A DNA stretch of 64,000 nt from Dehalogenimonas lykanthroporepellens BL-DC-9 (lineage in GTDB: Bacteria; Chloroflexota; Dehalococcoidia; Dehalococcoidales; Dehalococcoidaceae): the NCBI GenBank assembly GCA_000143165.1, contig CP002084.1, forward strand, positions 434,001-498,000, written 5' to 3'. The position numbers and the translations under genes were made by a program. Shown here piece by piece: positions 17,206 to 24,840 of the stretch (the stretch's first letter is position 1; each line of letters starts with the position of its first letter). The notes under the pieces are model-generated. The model was given only the letters and a program-made list of their open reading frames with translations, was not told where the DNA came from and did not search any database.

Positions 17206-17430
17206 GAGAGACGATGACATTTGCCTTAAGGCACAGGGAGACGCTTAATTTCTGAGTGTTTCCTTTACCATTTTTTCCGTCATTCCGTTCTTTTCCACAT
17301 TACCGAAGGGTCGCTTCCGTTTGAGCGAGAGAATTTGCTCAGGAGGTCGATCAGCACACCCGGGCACCCGGCCCGACGAAGTTCTGGATCGTTCCAGTTC
17401 AGCTGTGGCCGGTGTCATTCATGTTGTTCC

Positions 17431-17651
17431 CGGGGAGTGGAATAGGGCGGAATTCGGTTTTCCGGCGCAAGTCTCCCGGTAACGGTCGTGTACCCTCCCG
17501 GCGGTTATCGGTGGTAGCGGAGCTGTGAAAAGCGGCCTTACGGTCGTACCTGGGTCACGCCGCAAGGGTCGGCAGGGGGTCCGGCAATCTCCTTGCCATC
17601 AGACCCGGCGGCAGGATCTTTCCCGAAAGTCCGCTTTATTCCACTCCCGTT
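17431..17651. ncRNA. Candidate structured RNA of unknown class
   Basis: No gene is visible here. Twelve-base arms at 17433-17444 and 17637-17648 are perfectly complementary, and GCGGA/TCCGC (17447-17451 and 17630-17634) extends the helix. The enclosed segment of about 180 bases is GC-rich and contains further hairpins, such as GGGTC...GACCC enclosing GGCAA/TTGCC near 17578-17607. It does not match the RNase P, SRP, tmRNA, 6S, cobalamin, TPP or T-box features that I know. A TATAAT box at 17693 suggests the next gene has its own promoter, so this could be a separate RNA; strand is not certain. The stretch 17256-17430 holds nothing I can assign. Confidence 0.45.
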
Positions 17652-17721
17652 GTTTCTATGGATAAATTACACAGAAATCTTGCCCTCGGTAGTATAATAA
17701 TCGTAGTAAAAGGAGGGCGTT

Positions 17722-17928
17722 ATGCTCAGTGCCAGAAATCAGTTCAAGGGTATCGTTAAAAGTATCAAGCTGGGAACGGTTATGGCCGAAGTGGTCGTCG
17801 AAACCGGAGGTCTGGAAGTGGTCAGCGTAATTTCACGGGCTTCCGCCGAGTCGATGAACCTGAAAGAGGGTGATGCCGTTACCGCCGTCATCAAGTCCAC
17901 CGAGGTGATGGTCGCCAAAGGACTTTAG
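17722..17928 (+). CDS. Molbindin (Mop/TOBE-domain molybdenum-pterin binding protein)
   Basis: 68-residue single TOBE domain. Family hallmarks: SARNQFKGIVKSIKLGTVMAEV, then ISRASAESMNLKEGDAVTAVIKST. Molbindins store or buffer molybdate/tungstate in the cytoplasm. AAAGGAGGG precedes the ATG, and a terminator follows at 17971. Together with the upstream Moco riboswitch it indicates local molybdenum metabolism. Confidence 0.93.
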   Translation: MLSARNQFKGIVKSIKLGTVMAEVVVETGGLEVVSVISRASAESMNLKEGDAVTAVIKSTEVMVAKGL

Positions 17929-17970
17929 CCGGGCGGAACCGACCATTGCAAAAGTTCAGAAACATTATGG

Positions 17971-18004
17971 GACTCCCGGGGAGGTGAAACCCGGGAGTCT
18001 TTTT
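17971..18004 (+). terminator. Intrinsic terminator after the molbindin gene
   Basis: Perfect 10-bp stem (GACTCCCGGG with CCCGGGAGTC), nine-base loop and a T5 tail. Confidence 0.85.
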
Positions 18005-18127
18005 AGTGAAACAGATATATGTGGAAAGCTATTACCGTAGAGGCTATAGTCGTTGGATGCAAAAGATTAACGGTGCTGTCCAAAATGAGGTTGTCTGATA
18101 AACGTTGAAATTTGGAAATCAGGTCAA

Positions 18128-18350
18128 TCGTGATTTTTCACAAACCACCAAAATACGGGGCGGGTCAGGCGTGCCTGACCCCTACATGCCCTGGCGGCGA
18201 TACGGCGACGGTTTTCGGGTCAAGCAGTTTTATAGGCACAGATGGATTGTATATGAGACGGCAATCAGTATTAGCCTGATAAATTCCAAATCTCAAGCCT
18301 CAAATAACAAACAAATTTCAATTTCCAAATATTAATGACCAAAACGGGAT
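18128..18350. repeat. Composite intergenic repeat, copy A
   Basis: Order of modules: ttttcacaaaccaccaaaat; a gggtcaggcgtgcctgaccc palindrome; a cgacggttttcgggtcaagc block; then the AT-rich module (aaattccaaatctcaagcct... to aatgaccaaaacggg). The same order occurs at 23837-24065 and 28133-28412. Non-coding; the rest of 18005-18418 shows nothing else assignable. Confidence 0.85.
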
Positions 18351-18418
18351 AGATGGCTATCAGCCTTCAGTCCTTGCGTTCATCGTATGTGGGCTTACCA
18401 TTACTTAAACGCGGGGAT

Positions 18419-19786
18419 TTATCTTTTAGGACGGACCGGCAGAAACACCCGGAAGGTTGTTCCTTCGCCCACTTCGCTTTCCACTTCCACCCGACCACCG
18501 TACATTTGCGCGATGCCCTCGACGATGGGCAGCCCCAGACCGTTTCCCGCGGCGTTCCGGTCAACCCGGTAGAAGCGCCAGAATATCTTTTCGAGCTGGT
18601 CCGGCGGTATGCCGCAGCCCGTGTCCGCGACGGTGATCGTTATCATCCCGCTACTTTCTGTCATCGTAAAGGTGACGCCGCCTTTCGAGGTGGCCTTGAC
18701 CGCGTTTTCGATGAGATTGTCGGCGATTCGGTGGAGGTCTAGCGGTTCGCCCGTCGTCCAGATGTCCTGCTGGATGCAGCGTTCCAAGGCGATGCCCTTC
18801 TTGGCGCACGGCGCCTCCCATCCGTCGCAAACGTCATCCATGGCGTTGGATAGGTCGAAGTGGGTGGAGTATTCGCTGTTCGGCACCGTATCTGTGCTGG
18901 CTAGCGTCAGCAAGTCTTCCACCATAGACTCCATCTGCTCCGTATCTTCCTCAATGGAGACCAGCGCCTCCCGGTAGTATTTCCACGGCCGGTCGCGCTC
19001 CAGCGCCAAAGATGTCTGCGCCTTGATGTTGGACAGCGGCGCCCGCAGGTCGTGGGTGGCATCCTCGGTGAATTGCCGCTGGCGGGCGATGAAGCCGTGG
19101 ATGCGGTCGAAGGTGGTGTTTAGTATCCCGGAGAGCTGCCCCAACTCGTCGTTGCCCCTCACCGGTATGCGGTCTGTCATTTTGGCCGGGTCGATGCCCT
19201 CGGCCGTCAACCTTATCGCCTTCACCTGCCTCATTGAGTGGGAAGCCAGAGCGTATCCGGATGCCCCGGCGACGGCCAACGCCAGAGGGATCGCCGCAAA
19301 CAGGCTATTCTTATAGAAATCGAGGGCAGAAGAAATATAGCCTGTATTGCTGGTGACAACCAATAGTTTTTCCGGCGCGGCCACAATATCCAATGTAGTG
19401 ATATATAGCCGTGAGCTACCGTCGGGCGAATTCATCGTCTGAGACCCTGCGCCGAAATGGCCGTTGATATTGGATAACGCGGCCTGGATCATCGTAAGCG
19501 AGGAGCCACTGCCGTAGACATCTTTCGATTCTGTATCGTAAATAAAAAATGATTCATCAGGATTATCTTCCAAGTCGGCGAGGAAGCTGTCAAGATCTTC
19601 GCTCCCGTTCTGCAGGATGATATTACGAACTTTTTCAGCATCCGCCGCCAGCGATTCTTTCAAATTGTGGAACAGGCCGTAGGACAGCATCGCCCAGGAA
19701 ATAAACCCGGACATCACCAGCACAGCCACGAGCACCGCAGAATAGATCGCCGTGAGTTTGAACTTGACGCTCTTCAGCCAGTTCAC
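18419..19786 (-). CDS. Membrane sensor histidine kinase
   Basis: 455-residue kinase. Two transmembrane helices (about 12-35 and 160-182) flank an extracellular sensor of about 125 residues; a HAMP linker follows. Catalytic boxes: H-box DATHDLRAPLSNIK, N-box RIADNLIENAVKA, and G-boxes VADTGCGIPP and GNGLGLPIV. It overlaps the response-regulator gene by four bases and diverges from the secreted crystallin-like genes. A C-terminal fragment of a paralogue survives at 24134-24275. The extracellular ligand is unknown. Confidence 0.95.
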   Translation of the reverse strand: MNWLKSVKFKLTAIYSAVLVAVLVMSGFISWAMLSYGLFHNLKESLAADAEKVRNIILQNGSEDLDSFLADLEDNPDESFFIYDTESKDVYGSGSSLTMIQAALSNINGHFGAGSQTMNSPDGSSRLYITTLDIVAAPEKLLVVTSNTGYISSALDFYKNSLFAAIPLALAVAGASGYALASHSMRQVKAIRLTAEGIDPAKMTDRIPVRGNDELGQLSGILNTTFDRIHGFIARQRQFTEDATHDLRAPLSNIKAQTSLALERDRPWKYYREALVSIEEDTEQMESMVEDLLTLASTDTVPNSEYSTHFDLSNAMDDVCDGWEAPCAKKGIALERCIQQDIWTTGEPLDLHRIADNLIENAVKATSKGGVTFTMTESSGMITITVADTGCGIPPDQLEKIFWRFYRVDRNAAGNGLGLPIVEGIAQMYGGRVEVESEVGEGTTFRVFLPVRPKR

Positions 19787-20457
19787 GGCCTTCTCAGCCT
19801 GTAGCCTTCACCATAGATGGTCTGCAACGGCCCCTTTCTGGCATCCCAACCCAGGCGTTGCCGCAACCTTTTAACCAGGCTTTCTACAGCCCCCGGGCCA
19901 AGATCAGCCTCCCCGTCCCACACATGTTCTTCTATCATTGCCCGTGTGAGCACCCTTTCGGGATTGTTGATGAAGTAGTTAAGCGCCCGGTACGCCATGG
20001 CTGTCAGGTTAACCGGCTTTCCGTCCGTCGTGACTTCATGTGTCACGGTATCGATCGTGACACCGGCGATTTCCACCGTTGCTTGTCCGCCCGCGGCCTG
20101 CCGCCTTTGCAGCGCCCTGATCAAAGCCTTTAGCTCGGTTATCGAGAAAGGTTTGCACAGGTAGTCGTCGGCACCGGCGTCCAGACCTTCAACGCGGTGT
20201 CCGATGCGCGTTTTGGCTGTCAGCAGGAAGATCGGCGTGGCTATGCCCTGTTTTCTTAAGATACGACAGACATCGGTGCCCGTGAGCTCCCCCGGCAACA
20301 TAACGTCCAGGATGAGGAGGTCAAATTCGGATGTTTCGGCATACAACAGCCCTGATTCGCCTTCATGAGCAAGTTCTATGACATGCCCATCATCACCCAA
20401 CCCCTGTTTTAGCAGTCGAGCGAGTTTGAGGTTATCTTCGACGAGCAATATCCTCAT
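19783..20457 (-). CDS. OmpR/PhoB-family response regulator
   Basis: 224 residues: receiver domain with D51 as phospho-acceptor (LLILDVMLPG) and the conserved Lys in DDYLCKPF, then a winged-helix DNA-binding domain (about 125-224, MAYRALNYFINNPERVLTR, ESLVKRLRQRLG). Cognate partner of the overlapping kinase. Its divergent promoter region carries the inverted repeat at 20498-20515, the most likely target. A frameshifted N-terminal copy exists at 24276-24387. Confidence 0.96.
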   Translation of the reverse strand: MRILLVEDNLKLARLLKQGLGDDGHVIELAHEGESGLLYAETSEFDLLILDVMLPGELTGTDVCRILRKQGIATPIFLLTAKTRIGHRVEGLDAGADDYLCKPFSITELKALIRALQRRQAAGGQATVEIAGVTIDTVTHEVTTDGKPVNLTAMAYRALNYFINNPERVLTRAMIEEHVWDGEADLGPGAVESLVKRLRQRLGWDARKGPLQTIYGEGYRLRRP

Positions 20458-20497
20458 TTACAAAAAACCTTCGTAATACCCAAATCTTAGCTTCGGG

Positions 20498-20515
20498 CTG
20501 TCATAATTCTGACAG
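20498..20515. promoter_or_regulatory. Inverted-repeat operator candidate in the divergent promoter, copy A
   Basis: CTGTCATAATTCTGACAG, a perfect 6-bp inverted repeat with a 6-base spacer, between the response-regulator start and the first crystallin-like gene. The same sequence is preserved at 24428-24445 in the collapsed duplicate. TATTAT at 20526 may be the -10 box of the plus-strand gene. Confidence 0.55.
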
Positions 20516-20568
20516 GCTTGGGTGCTATTATGTGGCAGATGAAAAGAATTACTACCTGGAGGTATGTA

Positions 20569-21243
20569 ATGAGAAACTTGGTTTTGAGCCTTTGCGCGTG
20601 TCTGTTGCTGGTGAGCTCCACCTCCGGCATCACCTCCGCAGCCACTATAGTAGAAAGTTACACCCCCGTGTATGCGCCTGTCAATAGTACCAAAGCCAGC
20701 AGACCTTCTGAGATGGTCGCCATGTATCCCATGTCCGCGGCTGCGGAAGATGAGATCGTACATATCGTGCCGGAAGTACCTGTCAACATAGATGGTACTT
20801 GGTATAAAGCTGAAGATATCACTCTTTTCAACGGTCACCGGCTTCATCTCACCGTGGATTTAGCGGGTGCGCTTTTTGCCTTCACGGATGTGTTCGCGAT
20901 GGAAACTTTCATTGAAAATGAGTATGGCCCGGTTTTTGATCTGGCCGGCGATATTGCCATGACCGGGACGGGAGAAAGTTATGGCATGATTTACGAAGAT
21001 TGGCTTTTCGGAGGTAAAGACAAGGAAATTCCGGCATATGAATTACACAATGATCTCACTTTAATCGGCTGGAATGACTGTATTTCTTCCGTCAAGGCCG
21101 GCTATTTAGCCCCTATAACGCTTTGGGAGCATATCAACAAAGGGGGGGATTCCTTAACTATCATGCCCGGCACAGAACATCCGGCGTTAACATTTGCCGG
21201 CTTTAACGATCGTGCGTCCTGTATCACGGATTGGGCGGACTAA
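20569..21243 (+). CDS. Secreted beta/gamma-crystallin-like protein 1
   Basis: 224 residues with an N-terminal signal peptide (MRNLVLSLCACLLLVSS, cleavage probably after ITSAA). The ATG at 20569 is preferred because CTGGAGG lies about 8 bases upstream. The C-terminal quarter has two crystallin-type motifs, WNDCISSV and FNDRASCI, matching the N/D-N/D-x-x-S/T-S calcium signature, separated by ITLWEHINKGGDSLTI. The central part (VNIDGTWYKAEDI, HRLHLTVD) aligns with the next gene. Probably exported and Ca-binding; biological target unknown. Transcribed divergently from the kinase operon. Confidence 0.75.
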   Translation: MRNLVLSLCACLLLVSSTSGITSAATIVESYTPVYAPVNSTKASRPSEMVAMYPMSAAAEDEIVHIVPEVPVNIDGTWYKAEDITLFNGHRLHLTVDLAGALFAFTDVFAMETFIENEYGPVFDLAGDIAMTGTGESYGMIYEDWLFGGKDKEIPAYELHNDLTLIGWNDCISSVKAGYLAPITLWEHINKGGDSLTIMPGTEHPALTFAGFNDRASCITDWAD

Positions 21244-21458
21244 CCAGTCCATGACCCTCAGGGGGCACGGGCGGAAGGCGGTGCTGAGATGAATGGATGA
21301 AGGTTCCCGCAGAGTGGCCTTTACACAGGAAAGAAAAAGGTTCCCAAACGGTAGTCAGAGGTCTAAAATGAACGAAAGGAAACTCAGATGCAATTCAAGA
21401 AACGGTTTCTAATGGTATTCATGTCACTGACGCTCCTGGCAGGGATGATGGGTGGGGG
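21244..21458 (+). repeat. Duplicated spacer and signal-peptide segment, copy A
   Basis: These 215 bases (144-base spacer plus roughly the first 24 codons of the next gene) are almost identical to 24626-24840. Identity stops at the end of the signal peptide, where the two downstream proteins become unrelated. The spacer itself contains no gene. Confidence 0.85.
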
Positions 21459-22023
21459 TTCCGTGGTGGCGGCGGACGAGGGTAAAACACAGGTTGTGAC
21501 ACTATCTAACTTTGACATATTGTTCCCGATGCCCGCAGATCTTGAAAAAGCTATTGTTCACGACATACCTAAAACACCAGTGATAATTGATGGTGTTTTG
21601 TATCAGCCAGAACAAATTAGTAGTTTCGATGGACAACGGTTGCATTTTACTTCTGGAAAAGATGGGAAAGAGTATGCATTCACGACTTCAGAGTCTTTGG
21701 AAAAGTTTTTGGTAAGTGAATTTGGGACAGGATGGAAAGGGCCGGGTGAAGGATACGGCATATTGGCAGAAGGGAATAACGTCTTTTTCAAAGATTGGTA
21801 TTTTGGGGGAGGCTATGTTTCTTATTGGTCTGGAACCAGTGTTCCTAATCTAGGTAGCTTTACGAATAGTATTTCGTCTATGAGGTTGACGAATTCGGTT
21901 ACGCTGTGTGATTTGGTTAACTATGGCGGTGACACACGAATGTACGTTTATGGGGTGTATACTAGTCTCTTTTTTGACGGTTGGAATGATAAAGCATCGT
22001 CTCTCGTAACATGGAGTGATTAG
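21388..22023 (+). CDS. Secreted beta/gamma-crystallin-like protein 2
   Basis: 211 residues: signal peptide MQFKKRFLMVFMSLTLLAGM with cleavage near VVAA, then a domain homologous to the preceding protein over nearly its whole length (IVHDIPKTPVIIDGVLYQPE; DWYFGG). Crystallin motifs are FTNSISSM and WNDKASSL. AAAGGAAA precedes the ATG. Base composition is more AT-rich than neighbours, suggesting transfer. It is followed by a strong hairpin and then the ABC transporter, probably in one transcript. Confidence 0.75.
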   Translation: MQFKKRFLMVFMSLTLLAGMMGGGSVVAADEGKTQVVTLSNFDILFPMPADLEKAIVHDIPKTPVIIDGVLYQPEQISSFDGQRLHFTSGKDGKEYAFTTSESLEKFLVSEFGTGWKGPGEGYGILAEGNNVFFKDWYFGGGYVSYWSGTSVPNLGSFTNSISSMRLTNSVTLCDLVNYGGDTRMYVYGVYTSLFFDGWNDKASSLVTWSD

Positions 22024-22037
22024 GTATAAGTGAGTCG

Positions 22038-22078
22038 AATGGTGCCTCAGGTTAGTAAATCTAACCTGAGGCACCATT
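22038..22078 (+). other. Strong hairpin between secreted cargo and ABC genes
   Basis: Perfect 18-bp stem (22038-22055 with 22061-22078) with loop TAAAT. No T-run follows; AGGAGG of the ABC gene begins three bases later. It may be a partial attenuator or an mRNA-stability element rather than a classical terminator. Analogous hairpins follow the cargo genes at 25666 and 27141. Confidence 0.85.
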
Positions 22079-22091
22079 ATAGGAGGTTCTA

Positions 22092-22823
22092 TTGAGTCAT
22101 ATCGAGAATGAAGTTAAGCTGTGCGGATTATCCAAATCATTCGGCTGTCAGGAGGCGTTAAAGGAAGTCAGCCTTGGAATACCAAAAGGCGCCATCTTCG
22201 GTCTCCTCGGCCCCAACGGCGCCGGTAAGTCCACCATCATCAGTATCCTTTTGGGGCTGACGCGCTCGACTTCCGGAACCTTCAGCCTTTTCGACCAGCA
22301 AGGCAATGGTAAGAAACTGCCGGGTTTACTGCGCCAGGTGGGCACCGTTTTTGAGCACCCGGTTTTCTACCCCCAGCTTTCCGGACGGCTTAACCTGAGA
22401 TTACTGGCGGGTGCCAAAATAACGGAAGTGCGTATTGCTGAACTGGCGGAGTTCGTCGGTCTGCAAGGCCGTTTGAAAGACAAAGTTGGTACTTACTCAA
22501 TGGGGATGAAACAGCGGCTGGCTTTGGCGCTGGCGCTGTCAGGTAAACCAAAATTATTGATTCTTGATGAACCCACCAACGGCTTGGACCCTATAGGCAT
22601 TGCCGATTTAAGGCTGATGATTCACCAGGTCCATGAGGTGGGGACAACTATTTTGCTGGCCAGCCACATGTTGACTGAAGTGGAAAAAGTATGTACCGAT
22701 GTGGCAATCATGAATAAAGGACAAATCGCGGTGCAGGGGAAGCTGTCATCCTTGGTGGCCGAAAACGGTGGGTCGCTGGAAGAACTTTTTCTGAGTCTGT
22801 TGGGACGGGGGGGGCTGCGATGA
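22092..22823 (+). CDS. ABC transporter ATP-binding protein
   Basis: 243 residues from a TTG start with AGGAGG five bases upstream. Walker A LLGPNGAGKST, signature YSMGMKQRLALAL and Walker B LLILDEPTNGLDP are all intact. The closest type is the drug/bacteriocin exporter or immunity ATPase (BcrA-like). The stop overlaps the permease ATG. Energises the neighbouring permease. Confidence 0.94.
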   Translation: MSHIENEVKLCGLSKSFGCQEALKEVSLGIPKGAIFGLLGPNGAGKSTIISILLGLTRSTSGTFSLFDQQGNGKKLPGLLRQVGTVFEHPVFYPQLSGRLNLRLLAGAKITEVRIAELAEFVGLQGRLKDKVGTYSMGMKQRLALALALSGKPKLLILDEPTNGLDPIGIADLRLMIHQVHEVGTTILLASHMLTEVEKVCTDVAIMNKGQIAVQGKLSSLVAENGGSLEELFLSLLGRGGLR

Positions 22824-23767
22824 CAAGCGTCATCGGTACCGAATTGCACAAACTGGCCGCCAGCCGGTTCACCTGGATTGCCCCGCTTATTCTGTTATTG
22901 TACATGTTCTGGGGCATGAGCGGGGTTTATTCGCAGTACCAACTGGAAAAAACCGCGATTCCGATGTGGCCCGAAGACCCTCCGCCTGGTGTGACACTGG
23001 AACGTTGGCAGGAGCAAAAAACTCAGTTCATCGCTTCCCAGTCAAAAACGGTGGCTGACCTGGAAAAGATGTTGACCTATCCCAGTTCGATCGGTTCGGT
23101 TGCGGCTGATATTCAGTGGTTTGGCGGGTTGTTGATAATCGGCCTGGCTGTCAGTGCCATGGCGGGTGAATTTCGCCATGGGACAATAGCGCAGATAATC
23201 GCTCGCGGCACCACCCGACGGCGGTTTGTGCTGGGTAAAATCGGAGCCCTGTCAATCGTTACCCTCGGTTGGATTGTCGTGGCCGTGGTATTCGGTTTTT
23301 TTCTGAGTTTGTACTACGGCGCTCAGATCGGGGAAGCTTCCACCGTGGCTGGTTCCATACCGGATATCCTCGTTGTTATCGGTTTCACATGGCTGACTCT
23401 TCTGATTTATGTTTTGGCTGGAGTGTTTCTGGCTATGGTGTTTAAAAGCGGCATGGTAGCCATAGCAACGGGTATATTTTTGTTTATGTTTGACTGGTTA
23501 TTTATCACCTTCGGCATGCCTGGCAGCGGAGCGTCTTTAGCTGTGATTCGTAATTATGCGCCGAACTTCAACATTATATCGGTGATGCATGCCATCATGC
23601 CGGGCGAGGCAGAATTTACCGGCGGTTATCTAATGCGCTGGGGGAGTGCCGCTTTTGATGAATATCCGGATCCAAGTTCTGCGGCTTTGGTATTAGCTTT
23701 TTATGCCCTGATTTTTGCCGGTGTGAGCATGTATATCATGTCGCGACGGGAATTGAAGGTAGCCTGA
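22820..23767 (+). CDS. ABC-2 type permease
   Basis: 315-residue membrane protein with about six transmembrane helices and a large first external loop (about 35-105), the layout of ABC-2 permeases in bacteriocin immunity or peptide export. Coupled to the ATPase gene by ATGA. It may export the secreted crystallin-like proteins' partner, or protect the producer; Sec signal peptides on the cargo make direct export by this transporter less likely. Confidence 0.9.
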   Translation: MTSVIGTELHKLAASRFTWIAPLILLLYMFWGMSGVYSQYQLEKTAIPMWPEDPPPGVTLERWQEQKTQFIASQSKTVADLEKMLTYPSSIGSVAADIQWFGGLLIIGLAVSAMAGEFRHGTIAQIIARGTTRRRFVLGKIGALSIVTLGWIVVAVVFGFFLSLYYGAQIGEASTVAGSIPDILVVIGFTWLTLLIYVLAGVFLAMVFKSGMVAIATGIFLFMFDWLFITFGMPGSGASLAVIRNYAPNFNIISVMHAIMPGEAEFTGGYLMRWGSAAFDEYPDPSSAALVLAFYALIFAGVSMYIMSRRELKVA

Positions 23768-23836
23768 CAACCATAACTAATGTAGAGGAGGAGATAAATC
23801 AGGAATGTTGTTGTACTTATTGGCATGCAACCTGGG

Positions 23837-24065
23837 ATTTTTCACAAACCACCAAAATACGGGGCGGGTCAGGCATGCCTGACCCCTACATGCCGCGGGT
23901 GGGGATACGGGCGACGGTTTTCGGGTCAAGCAGTTTTACAGGCACAGGGGATTGTACATGAGATGGCAGTCAATTGTCAGCAGTTGACGTCAGACTGATA
24001 AATTCCAAATCTCAAGCCTCAAATAACAAACAAATTTCAATTTCCAAATATTAATGACCAAAACG
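23837..24065. repeat. Composite intergenic repeat, copy B
   Basis: Near-identical in module order to 18128-18350, including ggtcaggcatgcctgacc and the AT-rich module. It marks the edge of a duplication: homology with copy A continues directly into kinase-derived DNA. No gene. Confidence 0.85.
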
Positions 24066-24133
24066 CGATAGATGGCTATCAGTCTTCAGTCATTGCGTTC
24101 GTCGTGCGTTTGCTATTGCTTAAAAGCGGGGAT

Positions 24134-24387
24134 TTATCTTTTAGGACGGACCGGCAGAAACACCCGGAACGTCGTGCCCATACCCAACTCGCTTTCCACT
24201 TCTACGCGATCGTTGTAGATCCGGGAAAGGGATTTGACGATGGGCAGCTCAAGCCCGTTGCCCGTTCCGGCGCACAGCAGGTCGGATTCGCCTTCATGAG
24301 CCAGCTCTAAATGTGTCCCTCATCACCCAGCCCCTGTTTTAGCAGCCGGGCGAGTTTGAGGTTATTTTCGACGAGCAATATCCTCAT
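24134..24387 (-). pseudogene. Response regulator/histidine kinase hybrid remnant
   Basis: Reading from the ATG at 24387, about 24 residues match the response regulator (MRILLVENNLKLARLLKQGL, with the acidic-pocket Asp changed to Asn). A frameshift follows (TTTAG), then ELAHEGES continues in another frame. The sequence jumps directly to the last 42 residues of the kinase (VESELGMGTTFRVFLPVRPKR) with the same stop. About 1.8 kb of the ancestral pair has been deleted. Confidence 0.9.
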
Positions 24388-24427
24388 TTACAAAAATCTT
24401 TCGTACTACCTAAATCTCAGCTTTGGC

Positions 24428-24445
24428 CTGTCATAATTCTGACAG
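24428..24445. promoter_or_regulatory. Inverted-repeat operator candidate, copy B
   Basis: Exact copy of the 18-bp inverted repeat at 20498-20515, retained together with the downstream TATTAT and GGAGG elements. It could still drive the genes at 24770 onward through the intact regulator at 19783. Confidence 0.55.
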
Positions 24446-24498
24446 GTTCGGGTGCTATTATGTGGCAGATGAAAAAGATTATAACCTGGAGGCATGAA

Positions 24499-24625
24499 AT
24501 GAGAACCCTGGTCTTGAGCCTATGAGGGGGATTCCTTAACTATCATGCCCGGCACAGAACATCCGGCGTTAACATTTGCCGGCTTTAACGATCGTGCGTC
24601 CTGTATCACGGATTGGGCGGACTAA
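24499..24625 (+). pseudogene. Collapsed copy of crystallin-like protein 1
   Basis: The first eight codons (MRTLVLSL) end in TGA at the deletion joint. Immediately after, the last 32 codons of the crystallin-like gene (GDSLTIMPGTEHPALTFAG... to the stop) are preserved. About 620 bases are missing compared with 20569-21243. Confidence 0.92.
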
Positions 24626-24840
24626 CCAGCCCATGACCCTCAGGGGGCACGGGCGGAAGGCGGTGCTGAGATGAATGGATGAAGGTTCCCGCAGAGTGGC
24701 CTTTACACAGGAAAGAAAAAGGTTCCCAAACGGTAGTCAAAGGTCTAAAATAAACGAAAGGAAACTCAGATGCAATTCAAGAAACGGTTTCTAATGGTAT
24801 TCATGGCACTGACGCTCCTGGCGGGGATGATGGGTGGGGG
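24626..24840 (+). repeat. Duplicated spacer and signal-peptide segment, copy B
   Basis: Almost identical to 21244-21458, including the AAAGGAAA ribosome binding site and the signal-peptide codons; divergence begins exactly where the mature protein begins. Confidence 0.85.

Noticed and set aside
17431-17651. RNase P RNA, SRP RNA or tmRNA
   Set aside because: Diagnostic motifs (GAGGAAAGTCCG with ACAGAA; GGTCAGGTCCGGAAGGAAGCA; tmRNA ends) are absent on both strands, so no known class is assigned.
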